A stretch of 64,000 bases of DNA from Opisthocomus hoazin (taxonomy: Eukaryota; Chordata; Aves; Opisthocomiformes; Opisthocomidae), in contig NC_134431.1 of assembly GCF_030867145.1 (NCBI RefSeq), forward strand, positions 9,005,089-9,069,088. Direction: 5' to 3'. Under the pieces are notes generated by a model. It made no database searches. It saw only the letters and a program-made list of their open reading frames with translations, and had not been told where the DNA came from. Each line of letters opens with the position of its first letter. The first letter of the stretch is position 1. The translations under genes were made by a program, and so were the position numbers. Positions 40,701 to 55,100 of this stretch are shown here, piece after piece.

Positions 40701-43700
40701 TAAAGTGAGTAAAAATGTGGCTATGGCAATTTAGAAGAGTTTATGTATTCAGGCCTTAGAGAGGTTTAAATCACTCAGTTAAGAGAGATGCGTTGGTGCA
40801 TTAGTGAGCCTTCAGGCAACGCAAAGAGCCAGAAGAAATTACATGACAGAAGCATTTCTGGGCAGAGGAAAGTGTTTTGAAGCTTGCTCTGTCCACAAAA
40901 GTGGTCCTCAACTCAGCTGTGTGCTGGACACCAGCTCATCACACCCCACATTCAAAGCATCCTCCCAGCTGCCTTCACACCCCTTCCACCGCACACACCG
41001 CCAGTTGGGGGCCCTCATGACCCACACTCAGATCCCCCAGCTCCCCATGAGCAGCCTCTTGCATCACTCACCCTCTCCCAGCACCAGGGAGGTCCCTTGC
41101 CCGGCACCAGGGAGGTCCCCTGGGATGACCAGGAGCCTTCGGCCTATGGAAACGTCCAGGATGGGGAGGCCCAGGAAGAAAAATACTTTCAAAGGGCTCA
41201 AGATAAGAGGGGGTCTTTGAGAGGTAATGACGATCCCCAGCCTCACAGCATGCAAGACTAATTGCAAAGCCCATCTCCCTGACCCGGGTTTCCTACTCTA
41301 AGCCCTTCTCTGTTTCTCATATTCACTCACTAATTCTGTTCAAGCATTTTAATCCCACCTACTACTGGGACAGAAAAGTAAGAACTTACTATTTGGAAAT
41401 AAAGCTAATAAAAATACAAGAACACAGTAAGGCAACCAGTGTGATCTCTGGTTTTAGAGAGTCTCAGGGCCCCCAGCCCGGACTTCCCACGTTACCCTCA
41501 GGTACCCGGGGGAGATGCTGCCCCTCTCTTCAGTGTGGGGCCAACACCACGACTGTTCAAGCTGCCTTCCAGTGTCACACCGACAATGCTCCCTGCTGAC
41601 AAAGATTTGCTGGCAGACTGCAAGAATTTGGGGCGCTGCATTTCTGGGGCTTGCAAGGGCTGTCACGCCATAGCAGTGCCCCTTGATGCTGCAGCACAGG
41701 GGCCAGCTACACCGTACCTGAAGATGAGATGAACCGAGAAAAAAATGTCTGATGCCAAGACGCTGAACCAGGGACAACACAACATTGACAGAAGTAGCTG
41801 GCTCAAGTGGCACGTGCTTTGCGGCTCAAAGTGCCATAACTCTACCTCTGCCTCTCCTAACACTGCAATCCTAGGAAAAGCCCAGTTGGCTTTGCTGGCT
41901 GGTCACGCTCCCAGTCTTGGGAGCAAGTACAGGGAAAAGCACTTTTCTTGCACTAGCGTTGGGTGTGCGTTTTATTTTCCTTGCCTTGGTGCCCTCAGGG
42001 TGGTTGTTGGCTGCAGTAGATGGTGGGTTTTATTTTTCTAGCATGTTGTACACCTCGTGGGAGAAGTTGTTACAGTTGTAGTTGTATTTTTCCAGCTTTT
42101 CCAAGCTTACCAGCTCCCCAGAGTGCTGTTTGCCTGAGTGGTTTGGTACAGTTTTATTTTTACAATAACTATTACACTTTTTAATTTTATTTTTGTATGT
42201 TAATTAAATACTTTTTTAATCACAATGCAGATGCAGTTGCAGGGGCCAAGAAAAATACATAAACAAGAAGGGAATCCAAACATATATCTGCCCAGCATGG
42301 TACAGAAAAACTTTCCAAACCCAAATTCAATCTAGCCCAGTCCTGGATCTCTGCATTAAAATTTTAACACAACTCAGCCACCAGTACTACTCTTCTGTTC
42401 ACTGCAAATCTTTTCCTTGGATTATCAAGTAGCAAGGTTAAATGCCCAGAGAGCAGCCAGTGTGCATATGCAAGAGAAATGCTGAGCTGGGGCACCAATG
42501 CTGCCCACCCCAGGTTCACAGCAGTCCTTGCATTAGAGAAAAATATCCTGAAGTTTTCCTAAACAGAGTTTGTCAGACCACGATGCAGACATGCAAATGC
42601 AGCTTGTTCCTCACCCCTGGAGCTGGACACCGGTCAGGTTAGCCTGTTCAGTCTACTGCCCTATAGAGTTTCTCCTACCCCAGTATTTGCAAAATCCACA
42701 GAGAATCTGATTGTCCACCTATGCACATGCGACAGAACAGAAGAAAACAGACTACAGATACCTGGAGAGACCTGTCCTTGTCTAGCGTGGTCAAAGCCAC
42801 CTCTTTAAAGTGCTAGTGCTGTAAAATTCTTGCCATGCCTGAGAAATAAAATGTGAGCTTTAATTTAAAATGAGGGATATTAGAAGGGAGAGCTGCAGGT
42901 GATGAGGTGATGGCATTTCTGTGGCTCAGGGCCAGGAGGGTAGGAAAAGAAAACAAGCTAGATGCGTTATATCCTACATACCTTGGCAGCTCAACAAAGT
43001 GACACTCATGTAGGGCTCATGAACGAGGCAATTAATGACAGCAAAGTGGCATTAGCTGCAGCATAAGGAGCACCATATGAAATTAGAGCTGAAGTTCATT
43101 CAAAGCACAGGAGAGACAAGGCCAATAAAAAAATCCAGCAGCAGTGTGTATGTGAAAAGTCAACATACTAGGCATGCAATGGAAGTGGAGAAGATATTTC
43201 TTCTGAGGACTTATGCACGATCCTTGCACACCTGTCGCCTTTAATTTTTAAATGTTTGACTAAGGGCTGATTTCTTTAATACCTCCATGTACCTGAATCA
43301 TGGTAGTTAAAGACTGGGAGCAATGCAGGGTGGAACAGTGAAGTATGAGGACCCCTTGTCCTCAAAAACAGGTCTTCTGCAATACTCTCAGAATTACATG
43401 ATGAACTCCATTGCTGAGGTTTTATCCAGATGCACACAAAAACTAAAGAATATTGTTTCAGATATATCCCTGCCTTCCTATTGCACGCACACTGAATGAA
43501 TGACCATGCCACCTCAACGATAAGTGAATTCTACTGGACAAGTACTGGGTGATTGTTCCCCCGCTTTGGCTTTGCTGGCATGAGCTGTGGCTCTGCTAGT
43601 CCCTGGGCTGTGCAGCTACAGGCCATCCTCAGCAAGAGGCTTGCAAAGGATATTTTATTGCTCGCTGTGTCTGTTGTGTGCCCAAGCATCTATTTCTGCA

Positions 43701-46680
43701 GTCACTTGGAGAACTTTTGGGACTGGGCCGTGTTAGAAGGATGTTTTCCTATTAAGTATTATTACCACCGAAACTACTTCTGTTGCTTATCTTGAACAGT
43801 TAATTCTAACAAACGAATCCAGTCTCTCAATTTAAAGCTGGGCAGAAAAATCAAAGCAGTTCAACTCCATAAAACATGTTTTGATTAAAATAGATTACTT
43901 CTTGGTATTATAAAGAATATTCAAAGAACATTTGAAAGACAAGATTTGTTTGGAAATGTCTATTTGTAGTGTTTTCCCACAATAAATTTTTTTCAATGTT
44001 TCAATGTGCTTATTTTCATGTTGTGGGGAAAAATACAGCTGTGCCTGCCCCTTCAGCAGAAACTCTGAAGTCTGCCTAGCACATGATGAACTTACCAAAT
44101 TTGTTGTAAAAACTTTTTTCAGCAATTTATAGCAATTTGATTAGAGCATTTCTGAACAGGCAGCAGCTCTTCTGCTCTTGTAATTTGTCCAAAAAGACAA
44201 CAACAAGGCTCAGCTGCTCGGCTGCCAAGCAGAAAGGTCAAATTACTGACTTCCATTTTGGAGTATCAGTTACAGCCACCTCAGCATTCCCCATCGCCTG
44301 CTGCAGTTGTCCATCTACTAAATATAGCTGCTCTTAGTTGCAGGATACTCTCTCCTTGTATACAATGGCAATATGGTTCATCACTCCCCCAAAAAAGCAT
44401 ATCACAAGATACTGGCAGTTTTTGTCATTAAAAGTTACAGCCTGTGTGCCATCTTATTTATTGAGTGTTGACAGAGTCTTTGATGCTGCTGGTACATCCA
44501 AGAAAAGACAGCACTGTTTGAATTGTTTAAACTTAAACAGCAAAGTGTGGCCATGTAAGTTGGCCCAAATGAAGCTGGATGAGCGGCTTGACAAAATCAA
44601 GTCATTTTGAACAGAAAAATTGGGTTCCTAGATACATGCTACACTGAAGATCGGTTTACATTTATTTCAATCGTAGGAGCACGAGCTGACCTGAAAAGCA
44701 TAGTTCAGATAGACGAGGCAAAGAAATGCACGGCTGGGAAATAAGACCTAGACAAGTCCCCATGGAAGAAAACCAGCTCCCCCATGAGCCTCCCTTTCTC
44801 TCCAGTGCAGTGGATAGTGGGGACAAAGCCAGCCCTAGAGCTGCATTCTGGTTTGTTCTATTTTTAGACATAAATATATTATTCATAAGAAACTCCCAGG
44901 GTGTCTATTGGTTTGGGAAGTCACAACACAACAGCAGGATACTGATCCATCTTCCTTCAGGGAAAAGCCAGTAGTGTTTGCCAACATCCCACAGCCTGGG
45001 GCATCCAGGGTCTGAGGGACATGTTTCTTCCTGGTGGCCTCCCTTTCTCCCCTACTACAGTAACATAAATACACAAAGCTTCTGTCCTTAGAGGATCCCT
45101 ATCTTTGATTAATGACTAGAAGGATGCCTTAGTACCAACAGTTATCTACAGAGCTCACCCTGCAAGAGTAAACACTAGGCGATTTCACTACCCATCTATC
45201 CGAGACTAAGGTTGGACTTGGGGGACAAAGACAAAAGTCTTTCAAAATATGCAAGGGATAAGTGAGAAAGTTTGGCTTGCACAAGGCATTTCTGACATTC
45301 CCACACATCTCAAATGTCCACAGCTTAAATACAAACAAAATGAGTGAAGATTAAAAGAACTTTGACCCTATATTCTTCTTGCCTTTCATTTCAAAAACAA
45401 GAAGCCAGAAGCCCCTTGTACACATGCTCATCCAGCACCCTGGCTCAGGCCCTCTTTCCATCTCTTCCAGGGGGATGAAACTCCCCCCCATGGAGCCCAG
45501 CCAGGCTGCCCAGGGCACGGTGTGCTTGTTCTCATATCTGCAGTCTCAGCAGAGCAGCAAATAAGTGCTGTCAGGAATGTTGAACAAACACCATGCTTGA
45601 CTTTCACTGGGCTTTTATGAGCCCGGACAAAAGCCTGGATCCCAATCTTTGAAACTTTGGGGCAGTTGAAATCTGGATCCAGAACTGAAGCTTGTGGTTG
45701 GACTTCCATCTCTAGGGTTTCAGTTAGGAGTTCAGTTCATAAACACTTCTGCCACAGCTTTTTTCTTCTTTACTCCACCATGAATCAGGAGTTACTGCTA
45801 TGAAATGAAGTTAGACCTGACCACAAGTGGAAATAGAACAGAGTTTACTTGCATAACCAGCCATACCTTTTTGCTTTTTCATTTCTGGGTGTAATATAAA
45901 GTTAGGGACAGTGGCTTATATATATGCACATGGTGCACACGATCCTGGGACAAAGCATGGCAGAGTAGTAGTAGGAGGAAGTGAAATTAAGAAGGACAAA
46001 GACTCAGCAGAAGCACACAAACGGAAAGTGCTCAAAAGTGGATGTGAAAATTCATCTGCCTTCTCTGCCAAATGATCGTCACCAGCACCAGTGCAGCAAG
46101 CACACAGTGCAGACTCCACTGCCTATTACAAGCCCTCTGCGCATCCACCTCGAAATGTTCTCACTCATGAGCTCCTTACTGAAAACTCAACTCCTGAGCT
46201 TTGCTTGTCACTCAGAGCAGGCAGGAGTCACATGTTTGAGATTTCAGCAGGCAAAGTGCTTCTGTGCAGTCAATGAAATAACAACCATTTTAAGGTAAAT
46301 TAAGAAAAGCTGCCTATGGGCTTGTAATAGAAGATCTCCAAACCTGCACAACCCAGCTCCAAGCATATTGCTTTAAGAACTACTGTAAAGCTTTTCTGCT
46401 GCTCAGACACCATGGAGGGGAGCATCTGAACTGGAGGATGCTCCCCAATATGCCACTAAACCACTGTGAAATGGTGAACTCGGAGTACCAACACCCTGTC
46501 TCCTGGGCCATGAGGAGCCCAGAGAGCCCAATGGTGTTTTGCCAATGGTTCCACGAGGTGATGCTATGACCCTTCTTTCTCCCCCTGACTTTTTGCTGCT
46601 GCTGGTCGTATTCCTGCATTACAAATTCCTCAACCATTGAGGACTCCCTGGCAGAATGTCAAACAAGGACTTCATTACTT
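37701..46680. other. Intergenic DNA without recognised genes
   Basis: Open frames up to about 138 codons occur (40804-41220) but lack family similarity. A small tandem duplication near 41.1 kb is the only clear structure. Nothing else can be supported. Confidence 0.45.
41079..41122. repeat. 23-bp tandem duplication
   Basis: The 16-mer GCACCAGGGAGGTCCC occurs at 41081-41096 and again at 41104-41119, a period of 23 bp with near-identical flanks. It is a minor tandem duplication. Confidence 0.8.
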
Positions 46681-47350
46681 GCTTACCATTTTCATGGCAT
46701 GATTATCTTTTTAAGGTTAAAAATGTCAGGTAGATACTTCCTACAGTTAATGAAAGCAGCTTGTGACTTTCCTCTAGGAACTAATACATTCAGTGCATGC
46801 TTCAGTATGACTGTTAATTACCACAAGTGCAGAGTATTATTTTCTGTTCACAGAAGGAAAAAAGGAATGGAGCTGATGGGAAGGGGAGCAATCAGATATA
46901 AACCATCATCCAGTTTATCAGCAAACTTTTCGCTAACCCTTTGTATATTCAGTGCTTTAGGGGTTAATAAAGTCTCTTAGAAAGCAAAAGGTTTCCATCT
47001 GTAATTGGATCCTTTGTATGTGCTTTCCGCTATAGGAATCAACTTTGCATTGACATCCTCATAAAAATTTCCATTAGATTGAGGACTGAATGCCCGCTAA
47101 GGTTCTGTGTGGTTTTGCAATTGATTCACTGAATGAAATCTTATCTAAAATCTTTTTATTTTATGCTATTATGGGCACAGGGGAAAACAGTGATGTAAAA
47201 GTTTTCACCGCTTGGTTAATGCACAGTGCCTCTTGGAAATGGCCTTCAGGTTACCTAAAAAGATTGCCATTTCTATTTCCCACTATTTTGTTTCATATTA
47301 CCAGTAATTGAAAAATGTTTCATTTGTTACAAAGTTACATATTGACACTT
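46680..47350. promoter_or_regulatory. AT-rich candidate non-coding regulatory block
   Basis: AT-rich, repeat-poor sequence with many ATTA/TAAT cores. This is called only as a place to look for cross-species conservation. Confidence 0.15.
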
Positions 47351-48949
47351 TGAATTGAATTCAGAACCTTTATCTTTAATCTTATTAGATAGCTTCAGAC
47401 AACAGTTCTTGCTGTCGGGGGGGTGGGGGTGTGGAACACAGTTCGTCAGTTTGCATTTTTTTTTTTCAAAAAGACATAATTTTCACAACACATAGGTAAA
47501 TCTGTTCCTGTGCTTTAAAGATGTGAAGAGCAGTCTGGCCACATAGAAGCTACAAGTCAGACTTCCTATTGCTAGTGTCCCTGTAGTGGTGGTCCTCTCA
47601 GTGGCTCTCCAGAGAAAACACAGGGATAGGTCAGAATATCACTTACAAAAATGTCAAATCTTTTACTTCTTTGAAACAATGCCCAATCAAGAACAGGAAG
47701 AACTGAAGAGGAGGAACATTTTGGTTTTGCCTAAGATCTGCAGGCCAATTAGTAGATTAGCTACTACATGTTTTCCTTCTTTACATGCTGTGAAGAACAG
47801 TCTCCCAAACCGAATTCAGAAGTTGAAGCCAGAATGAAGGCTGAAATGAGAAATTATCAGAATACTTTGCCAATATTTTTAATGTCCTCTCAGCCATACA
47901 GATTGGACTTTCCCTTCCATCTGCTGCAGCTGCAAAAAGAACCATATACTTACACCATGTACTTACAGTGCACACAGCCATAACCTCAACCAACCACACA
48001 AACCCAGGACAGAAGCACGTGTACAACACCTGCACACTCACACCCTGCGCCCAAGCGTTCAGAGATATGCTGAATGCAAGCACATGGGTTGCACAGAAAT
48101 ACATGCATTCAGACACTGCACATAGACATATGGTACGCATGTGGTGTGTACCCACAAAGTATGTATTTTAACAGGTTTATTTTCTCTTTACTGGTCCTGG
48201 CCTGGGAACTTCCAATGTCCCAGCAGCAGATGCAGTGTCCCTTACTCCAAGTAGGACATTTCTGTCACTGAGTAACACCATCCTGATTTAATTAGAAGAT
48301 TGTAAGGTGGCTCTTGCCATCAGTGTGAACATTTTGGCCAGCACAAGCCCGGACTGCCAGAATTGTGGGCCAGGTGCTGTCAGGGCTACAGCCTCTGCAG
48401 CCTCCTGGTTCCCTGCATCAGCTCAGGGTGAAGGCTCCAGAAGCCGGTGCTCCTCTGGCAGGGACTGCTGAGCCCAGGTCAGGCGAGCGGCAGGCGTATG
48501 AAACTTGGCATGTGACCCTGCTCCTCTGGAGTTTGGGAACAACAGCCTTCCGTTTGATTTTGACAAATCATCCCGAGACCAGGTGCTGTAGCACCTTGAG
48601 CATCCATGGACATTGGCTAAGAGCTGGGAGGCTGCAGGAGAAACCTAATATTCTGGAGAATCATCTCCCTGGTACAGACATGATACCTAAGTGGGATATC
48701 ACGTGTTTAGGTCCTCCAGTTTCCAAGAAGCTAGGATATGCAGATACTCTGACTCGCTATAAGAAAATTTACTTCTAGTGACTCAAAGGCTTGGGTGCTG
48801 TTGTTTCCTAGTTAATTGCTGTGCTCCACCGTGGGTCCAAAATCCTCTGTTGTGGACTGGAGAAAGTTTGTGGCCTTGAGGATCGTTCCTGCTCTGGTGC
48901 AGCTACCTGGGTGGAGAGATTAATCTCTTGCTGCCTATCAGTACCTACT
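47351..48949. other. Non-coding DNA, simple-sequence bits only
   Basis: A G-rich run followed by a T-run (about 47416-47466) and a CA-rich patch near 47.97-48.05 kb are seen. A 137-codon frame at 48365-48778 begins with GTG and is unrecognised. Confidence 0.45.
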
Positions 48950-49035
48950 TTAGTAGGCATGGTGGTGATGGGTTGACAGTTGGACTTGATGATCTTAGAG
49001 GTCTTTTCCAACTTTAATGATTATGTATGATTCTC
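48950..49035 (+). mobile_element. CR1 LINE 3'-end fragment
   Basis: The segment TTGGACTTGATGATCTTAG, followed by AGGTCTTTTCCAACTTTAAT and ending GATTATGTATGATTCT, is the diagnostic CR1 3' tail. It closely parallels the 3' end of the longer copy at 55.7-56.1 kb. It is severely 5'-truncated, as is usual for CR1. Confidence 0.85.
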
Positions 49036-51200
49036 GTGGTCTGCTCTTGTGCACATCACAAAGCAGACAGCAATAATAATAAAGTTTGCATTTGCTTTCC
49101 TGTCTCTCTCTTCAGTTGTGGGAGGTCTTTGCAGTGCATATGAATAAAAATGATGCAAACCCTTACCCTACTGTTAGAGGGAAGGCAAGGCAGTGCTAGA
49201 GCACCCGGGAGCAGTGTTAAGACTGTGCCAGCCTGGAAAACACTGCATATCCCAGGATGCAGAACGTGCCCCATCCCTTGGGCTGGAGGCCATCAAAGGA
49301 AAGGGAACAGCCTCAAGCCGTGTTCATGGTGTCTGGATGATCTCTGCCTGCCCAAGTTTCTCCACAGGAGGAATCTCCACTGTCTATGATATATGGTTCT
49401 CTACACAACACAATGATAATTTGGAAACATCAATTCAGCTTACCCTACTGAAGTTGTACTGTCAACTTTCCAAGCATTTATTTCAAGCTGAGCTGGCTGG
49501 CAATTTTCTAAACTTTTCTGAGAAAGCCATTTTCCTAAAATTTTTTAGATAACCTAATTTTTTTTCTTTAAAAAAATAATCTCATATTTCAAAATTAAAA
49601 TGTATAGCTTTTGCTCTGAGTGTGATGAGTACTCTACCCTTTCCTCTGCCTTCCCTCACCTCTTCAGTGCAAAAACATGAGAAAGTAGAAGAACAAAACA
49701 CAAGAAAAGAAAGGATACAAAAACAACCAAAAGCAGAACCAAAACCTGTCATTTCAAAATAATTTTTTTCTTATTTTTATGTGTTTTCTACTGAATATGC
49801 CAAAAACAGTTCTTTTGCACAAAACAATTTTTAAATTAATATTAACGAAAATAGTAATTTTTCCTAACAACCCACATCTGGCCTGGCTAATCCTGAAGGC
49901 ACCTGACATTAGACAAGCCATGGGACCAGACAAGCCATGGGACCATTGGCTCAGCAGTGATATTTGTCATTAGTCAAGGAAGAAACCTCAAACTGGCAGA
50001 ATTTTCATTCTCTGCATACACGAACACACACAGTGTGACCACAGCCTGGAAACTCCTCAAGACAACGAATGAGCTGAATCCCAGATTTCATTTCAAAGTC
50101 AACCTCAGAATTTCCATGGTGCATTGAGCCCTCCAGCCTTACATTCAGAAATCAATGAGGTGACACTGGCATAGAATAAAAATAATGTAGTGACAAAACA
50201 GAGCTCTGAAGTACTTCACAATGACATTTTAAAAACAAAATACCATGTGAAAAAAAATAAAATCAAATGCCCTTTAATCTCCATGACTCTGTAGTGTCAC
50301 AGTCTAAGTAAACCCTCAGCCTTCTGCCGAGTTAGAGCTACACTCACTGAAAAAGGAGGCCCTCTGATAGACATTATGAGTTGATCTCCTCCATCCCAAC
50401 ATCTGTATAATTGCCCTTAGCTCTAATGAGTGCAAGTGCTGGAAGAATGACAGGATTTCCTACAAGCTCAAATTCACCCTATAAACTGCAAAGCATTGCT
50501 AATGTTTCTTTCTGTCCTGCTAAAATCCTGTCCCTGGATCAGAAATGCAGGAAGAATGAGCTAGACCCCTCCACTGAAGTTCCTTGTAATTCCCTTAATT
50601 TAAATCTAATGCAGAAATAAAGACCCAGGCAGACAGAAAGCAGTGAAATAAAGCAAGTGGCCAATTTATAGCCTCAACAGTGCTTCTGAGACTGAAATTC
50701 AATTTCTGGACCCAGAGGGCAGTTTTGGGAGAGCGATACCACCTTGCACACATTCCTGCTTTGCACTGTTCCCAGCCCCAGCACGCAGACCTGCTGAGGC
50801 TCACAGTCTGAGCGCAAAACTCTTTCTCTTGGCTGTGGGCTCTTCCCCATCCACCTGAGCAAACTCATTCTGCGTATTCACAGTGGGCTGCTGCCTCCTT
50901 TACTGGGACACCAGTGACACCAGTGACAGCATAGATGGTCACCCACAAGTTGCAGGGAGGTGCTCAGGAGAGCTGCCATAGAGCAGGGTACCACACTGCT
51001 GAAATCTCTGTCCGAGGCAGCAGCTTCATCCAGTGCCATCTCTCCCGTCACTGGGTTCAGCACATCTGGTTACAACTCTGTCACACAATTTGATACCATT
51101 TCCCCTCTATCCCCATCCATGTCTCTGTGCAGCATAACAATAGCAATATTACATTTTAACAGACCAGTAACACTAATGAACTAGATGACTAGAATGGCCA
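49036..51200. other. Non-coding DNA
   Basis: Apart from a 17-bp duplication at 49.91 kb, I see no feature here. The part near 49.55-49.85 kb is AT-rich with A- and T-runs. Confidence 0.45.
49911..49944. repeat. Perfect 17-bp tandem duplication
   Basis: AGACAAGCCATGGGACC occurs twice in direct succession (49911-49927 and 49928-49944) with no mismatch, suggesting a recent duplication. It would be a length polymorphism candidate. Confidence 0.9.
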
Positions 51201-54200
51201 TCTCTCTCCCAAAGAACCCCTTGCCAGTAAGAATTAAATGCCCACCTGGTCTTACTGGGTATAATACCAATAGGAAACAACTCCACTTGTTTCAGTCAGA
51301 AAAGAGTAAGGACAGATTTGTCCTTCTCTCATGTATTTACTGTTGAACAGTTCTATGACTCTGCTTTCTTACTTCACATCCAGACCACAAATGCCCCACT
51401 TCATGCTAGACATCATTCAAATACCTTGCATAGAAACCTTAGAAAAAATAAACAATAAGAAAAGTGTATTAAAAGATAGCCCTGCTGCAATAAAGATCCA
51501 TAATCACAGACCACCCCAACACAAAATCTTGCAATCCAGCCTGAGATGTTTCACAGGTCACATAGCAAGTCAAGTATGGACTAGAGAAGACTTGCCTCCT
51601 TCAAGTCAATCCTACTACAACTACTTGCCCCTCCTGAGGCCAAGCTGCCTCTCCCAGGAGGTGAATACACCCAGGCAGCCCATGTTGTTGGTAGCTGTCA
51701 AAAAGTCAGGTTTCCTGCACCTTTTTGAGGAAGATCTAGTCTGGCAGCAAGTAAAGATGGGGGCAACAAAACAGCAAAGAAGCAGCAAAGGGGAAAGCTG
51801 ACTGGAGTGGCTGCACACACAGATGGGATCATTCATTGATAGGCACACCAAATGGTTTGCTATGCTAGGAATATTTTTGAGTACAGATAGATTTTCAAAG
51901 CTGTTTTGGAGGCTTGAGCTCCAAGTCTCCTATTTAAGGCGAACATCCACACCTGGGTTGGCAAAATGAATGTGTTTCACAGGTAGGTGCTCCTGGCTTC
52001 CTCCTCCGTGTGCCTCTTGGGGAAAGTGGGCAATGGGGGGCTGCAGCAGGAAACAGCAGCCCACAGTACTCAGCCAGGTTGTCTTGTTGCCAGGAGCGGG
52101 GCACTGGGACAGTGCCCTGTGGCTGGCAAGGTGGAAACCTGTATCAAGAAAGCAGCAAAGAGCAGCCACCTTCTGTGCTGGCATCACTTAAGCAAGAAGA
52201 GAACACATGTCCACAACCCACATTGCTCATGATTTACACCAACATGAAGAAGATCAGAACCAGGCCCTCGTGCTTTGTTACAACAGTAAACACAACAGGG
52301 AGCTTCGCCTCTCCTCCTCAGGGTATATGCCTTCCCTACCCCTTTGTGGTACCAGCACAATAAATAATGCGTTCCTGGAAAAGGAGATCCAAGGAGGTTT
52401 CCATAAACAATTCAGGACTTCTCCTTTAAAAAAACCTCTGAAATATTTTCTTAATGGCTGAGCCATGTAAGTCATTAGGTTTCTGTCAGTATGCTCAATA
52501 CATATGTGTGTGCCAGAGACCAGAATCCTGGTGGAGTCTGTACTGCAGGACATCTATAAAAGAAAATTACAGTTTAAGTGTCCAAAACAATGATCTGTGG
52601 GTGGTCCTCTGGATAACAGATGGGTTTCTACATTGCACATATAGCTATTAGTAACAAACACCTCCTTGTTTTTGTCTTAGTAGCCTCTGTATATGAAGAA
52701 AGATCAGTGCACAGAGGATTCACTGCTTACAGATTAGCAGTTCATATTCTTTGCTGCATAAAATCTGCAATCCTACCTGTGCAGGTCTGATAGGTCTAAT
52801 GGCATTTTCAGTCAAAATGGAGCTACTTGTAGAATTTATCAGTGTAAAATAACAAATAAAAACTGACACCTTCTGCTCTCACATAGCATTATGTCTTCCA
52901 GGTGAAGGCAAACCAGAACAGGGTAGGGGGGAAAAGGTGGTTAAAACACCTTTTCCTTTGATGCATGGAGACACCCATACAGCCAGTTGGATGAATTGTG
53001 TTCTACTTACCAGCTTTGACCACAAATGAAGTGCAGAGCCTCTTCAGCCTAAGGTTTCTTTCAAAAAGCCACGAAATATCACCTTGAACATCCCAGTTGC
53101 AGCTTAACCTGAACAATAGCACAATTGATTTGGAGTGTGGCCCAAGGGACAGTTGCATAAAGCACATCAAGGTAGAGAGAAGCATGAGGGATGGGGACAA
53201 GGAAAGGGCCCTCAGGAAAGTCAGAAACCTTTTAAACTAGTTTTGCATCTGCAGAAACTGCATAGTGGAACCACGCCCTGAGGGTAACTAAGGTGCCTGT
53301 GTCCTCCCACACCTGTGGGGAATCTGAAGTTTGGCTTCCCTACCTTATTCAGCAAAGTGCTAACTCAAAGCCTGCTCACAAGTGTTATAACTATCAGGAG
53401 CAGCCCAGTAATTTAAGAACACCATATACTAACTGGCTATTGGGATGAGTAGTGATGTATGCATATGCTAAGTTTAATACAGACTTTTGGAGAAACTAAA
53501 AAGTGGCAGGATATGTCACTTCTCAGCAAACGTTTGGGAGCTGTTAAGTGATAAGGTCAGGATAAGGAAAGACCTGCAGCTATGGGAGACCATCAGTTTT
53601 AAGGAAGCCACTGTGACTCTTGGTCCTAGTCTCTGAGAGGGAAGACCCACCAGCAGAGTGGTAGTAATAGAAAAACCTAAAAATTTGGGGTCCTGAGTCC
53701 AGAGCCTGCCCCATGAGTGGGAAGAAACAAACTGCACCCTTCAAAAAGAGAAAAAAGGATTCTAAGGCAATCAAGGCTGAGGGGAGGCATGCAGCCTGGC
53801 CAGAGGGAGCAGATGCACAGCTGGCACCGTGACCAGGAGCACAGTAATCTGTTACCATCAATTATTTCGCCCTTGCTCCCTCTGGCAGACACTTTGGGAA
53901 CAGGAGGTGCATTGGGAGCAATTAAGATGTAAAGGTGTACTGGTAGGAGAGACTAGCTAATGTGGTCCAAGGCACACGGAGGCGGTGTCCATGCATCAGA
54001 CGGCCAACGGCGCAGGGATACTTGCTCGCTTTGAGTGAGCGAGCTCAGATTTCAGCAACGGGCTGGCCATCACCAGCACTGTGCTCAGCGGGGCCTGATG
54101 GATAAACTGAAACCCAGGATAAATTAGCCTCCGCTGAGCACTCTGTTGTGCTAACTAGACCGCTACCAGCATCTGCAGGGTTAACAGCCTACATTACACT

Positions 54201-55100
54201 GCCAACTCTGCTGTTACTCCCTATGGACAAGTTTCCACCACAAAAACGTCACTAGACAGTGCAAGGGGTAACAAAGAGTTTGGTGCTGAAGCTCTGCTAA
54301 TCCCCTGAGAAAGCACTGCTGTTTTATAGCTCTTACCTAATAGAGCGATGGCTTGAATAGATCACCATAAAGAGCCGATCGTCTCCAGGTCCAGGAGCTG
54401 GCTGTGCTGTATCACTTTTCTGACCATAATTACACATTAAAGAAAATATAATGAAAGATATTTTGGAAAAGCTTAAAAATATCAAGCAGAGCACAGGCTT
54501 CTGGAGGAAGTGGAGCTTCCTGCCTATGAAGGCTCATACCTGCTGGGGAGAGCCAGGGGGGAGGAATAAAGCTTTAACCCACACGTGCTCCCAGCTACAC
54601 GGCCAGCAAATGGCCACAGCATCCCCCAAATCCACTGCATGCCTCGATATAGCCTGGACTTTTCTGTATGTGAACAGGGATCACCAATGATGAAAAGACA
54701 CCACGCAGTGTTGTTCTGTGATTCCACAAAGAAATGTTGCCTTTCTCAGGGCTTTCAAAAACTCAGCTGAAATGACCAACTGGCCCCTTGAATCTCCCTT
54801 TCCTGCCTCCATGGTGCTTTGAAGTGTGAAAATTAACAGATTCTAGTGTACAGTTCACTGTATGGACTATCAGAGATTTCTCTGCCTCTCTTGGCTTTAA
54901 TAATTAAGTAGGCCACAAGGACCATTGTTGGAAGGGGACATTTTGGCCAAAAATTACTGAAATTATGAATGTTCTGAAACACTCGTTCCAAAGTGAATCG
55001 GTTCATAAGCACTTCCAGGGCATGCGATGTCTCAGCCTGCAGAGCATTTCTTAAATTTTCCTTCTGGGACTAAATCCTAGAAGAAGATGTCACTAGTTAG
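51201..55100. other. Non-coding DNA with one 156-codon open frame
   Basis: The frame at 51331-51801 begins with a real ATG and is the longest in the gene-free half, but it matches no family that I know and has no splice or promoter context. The rest of the stretch shows nothing I can support. Confidence 0.4.

Noticed and set aside
48365-48778. 137-codon plus-strand frame just before a CR1 tail
   Set aside because: Starts with GTG, and internal composition and context give no support for coding.
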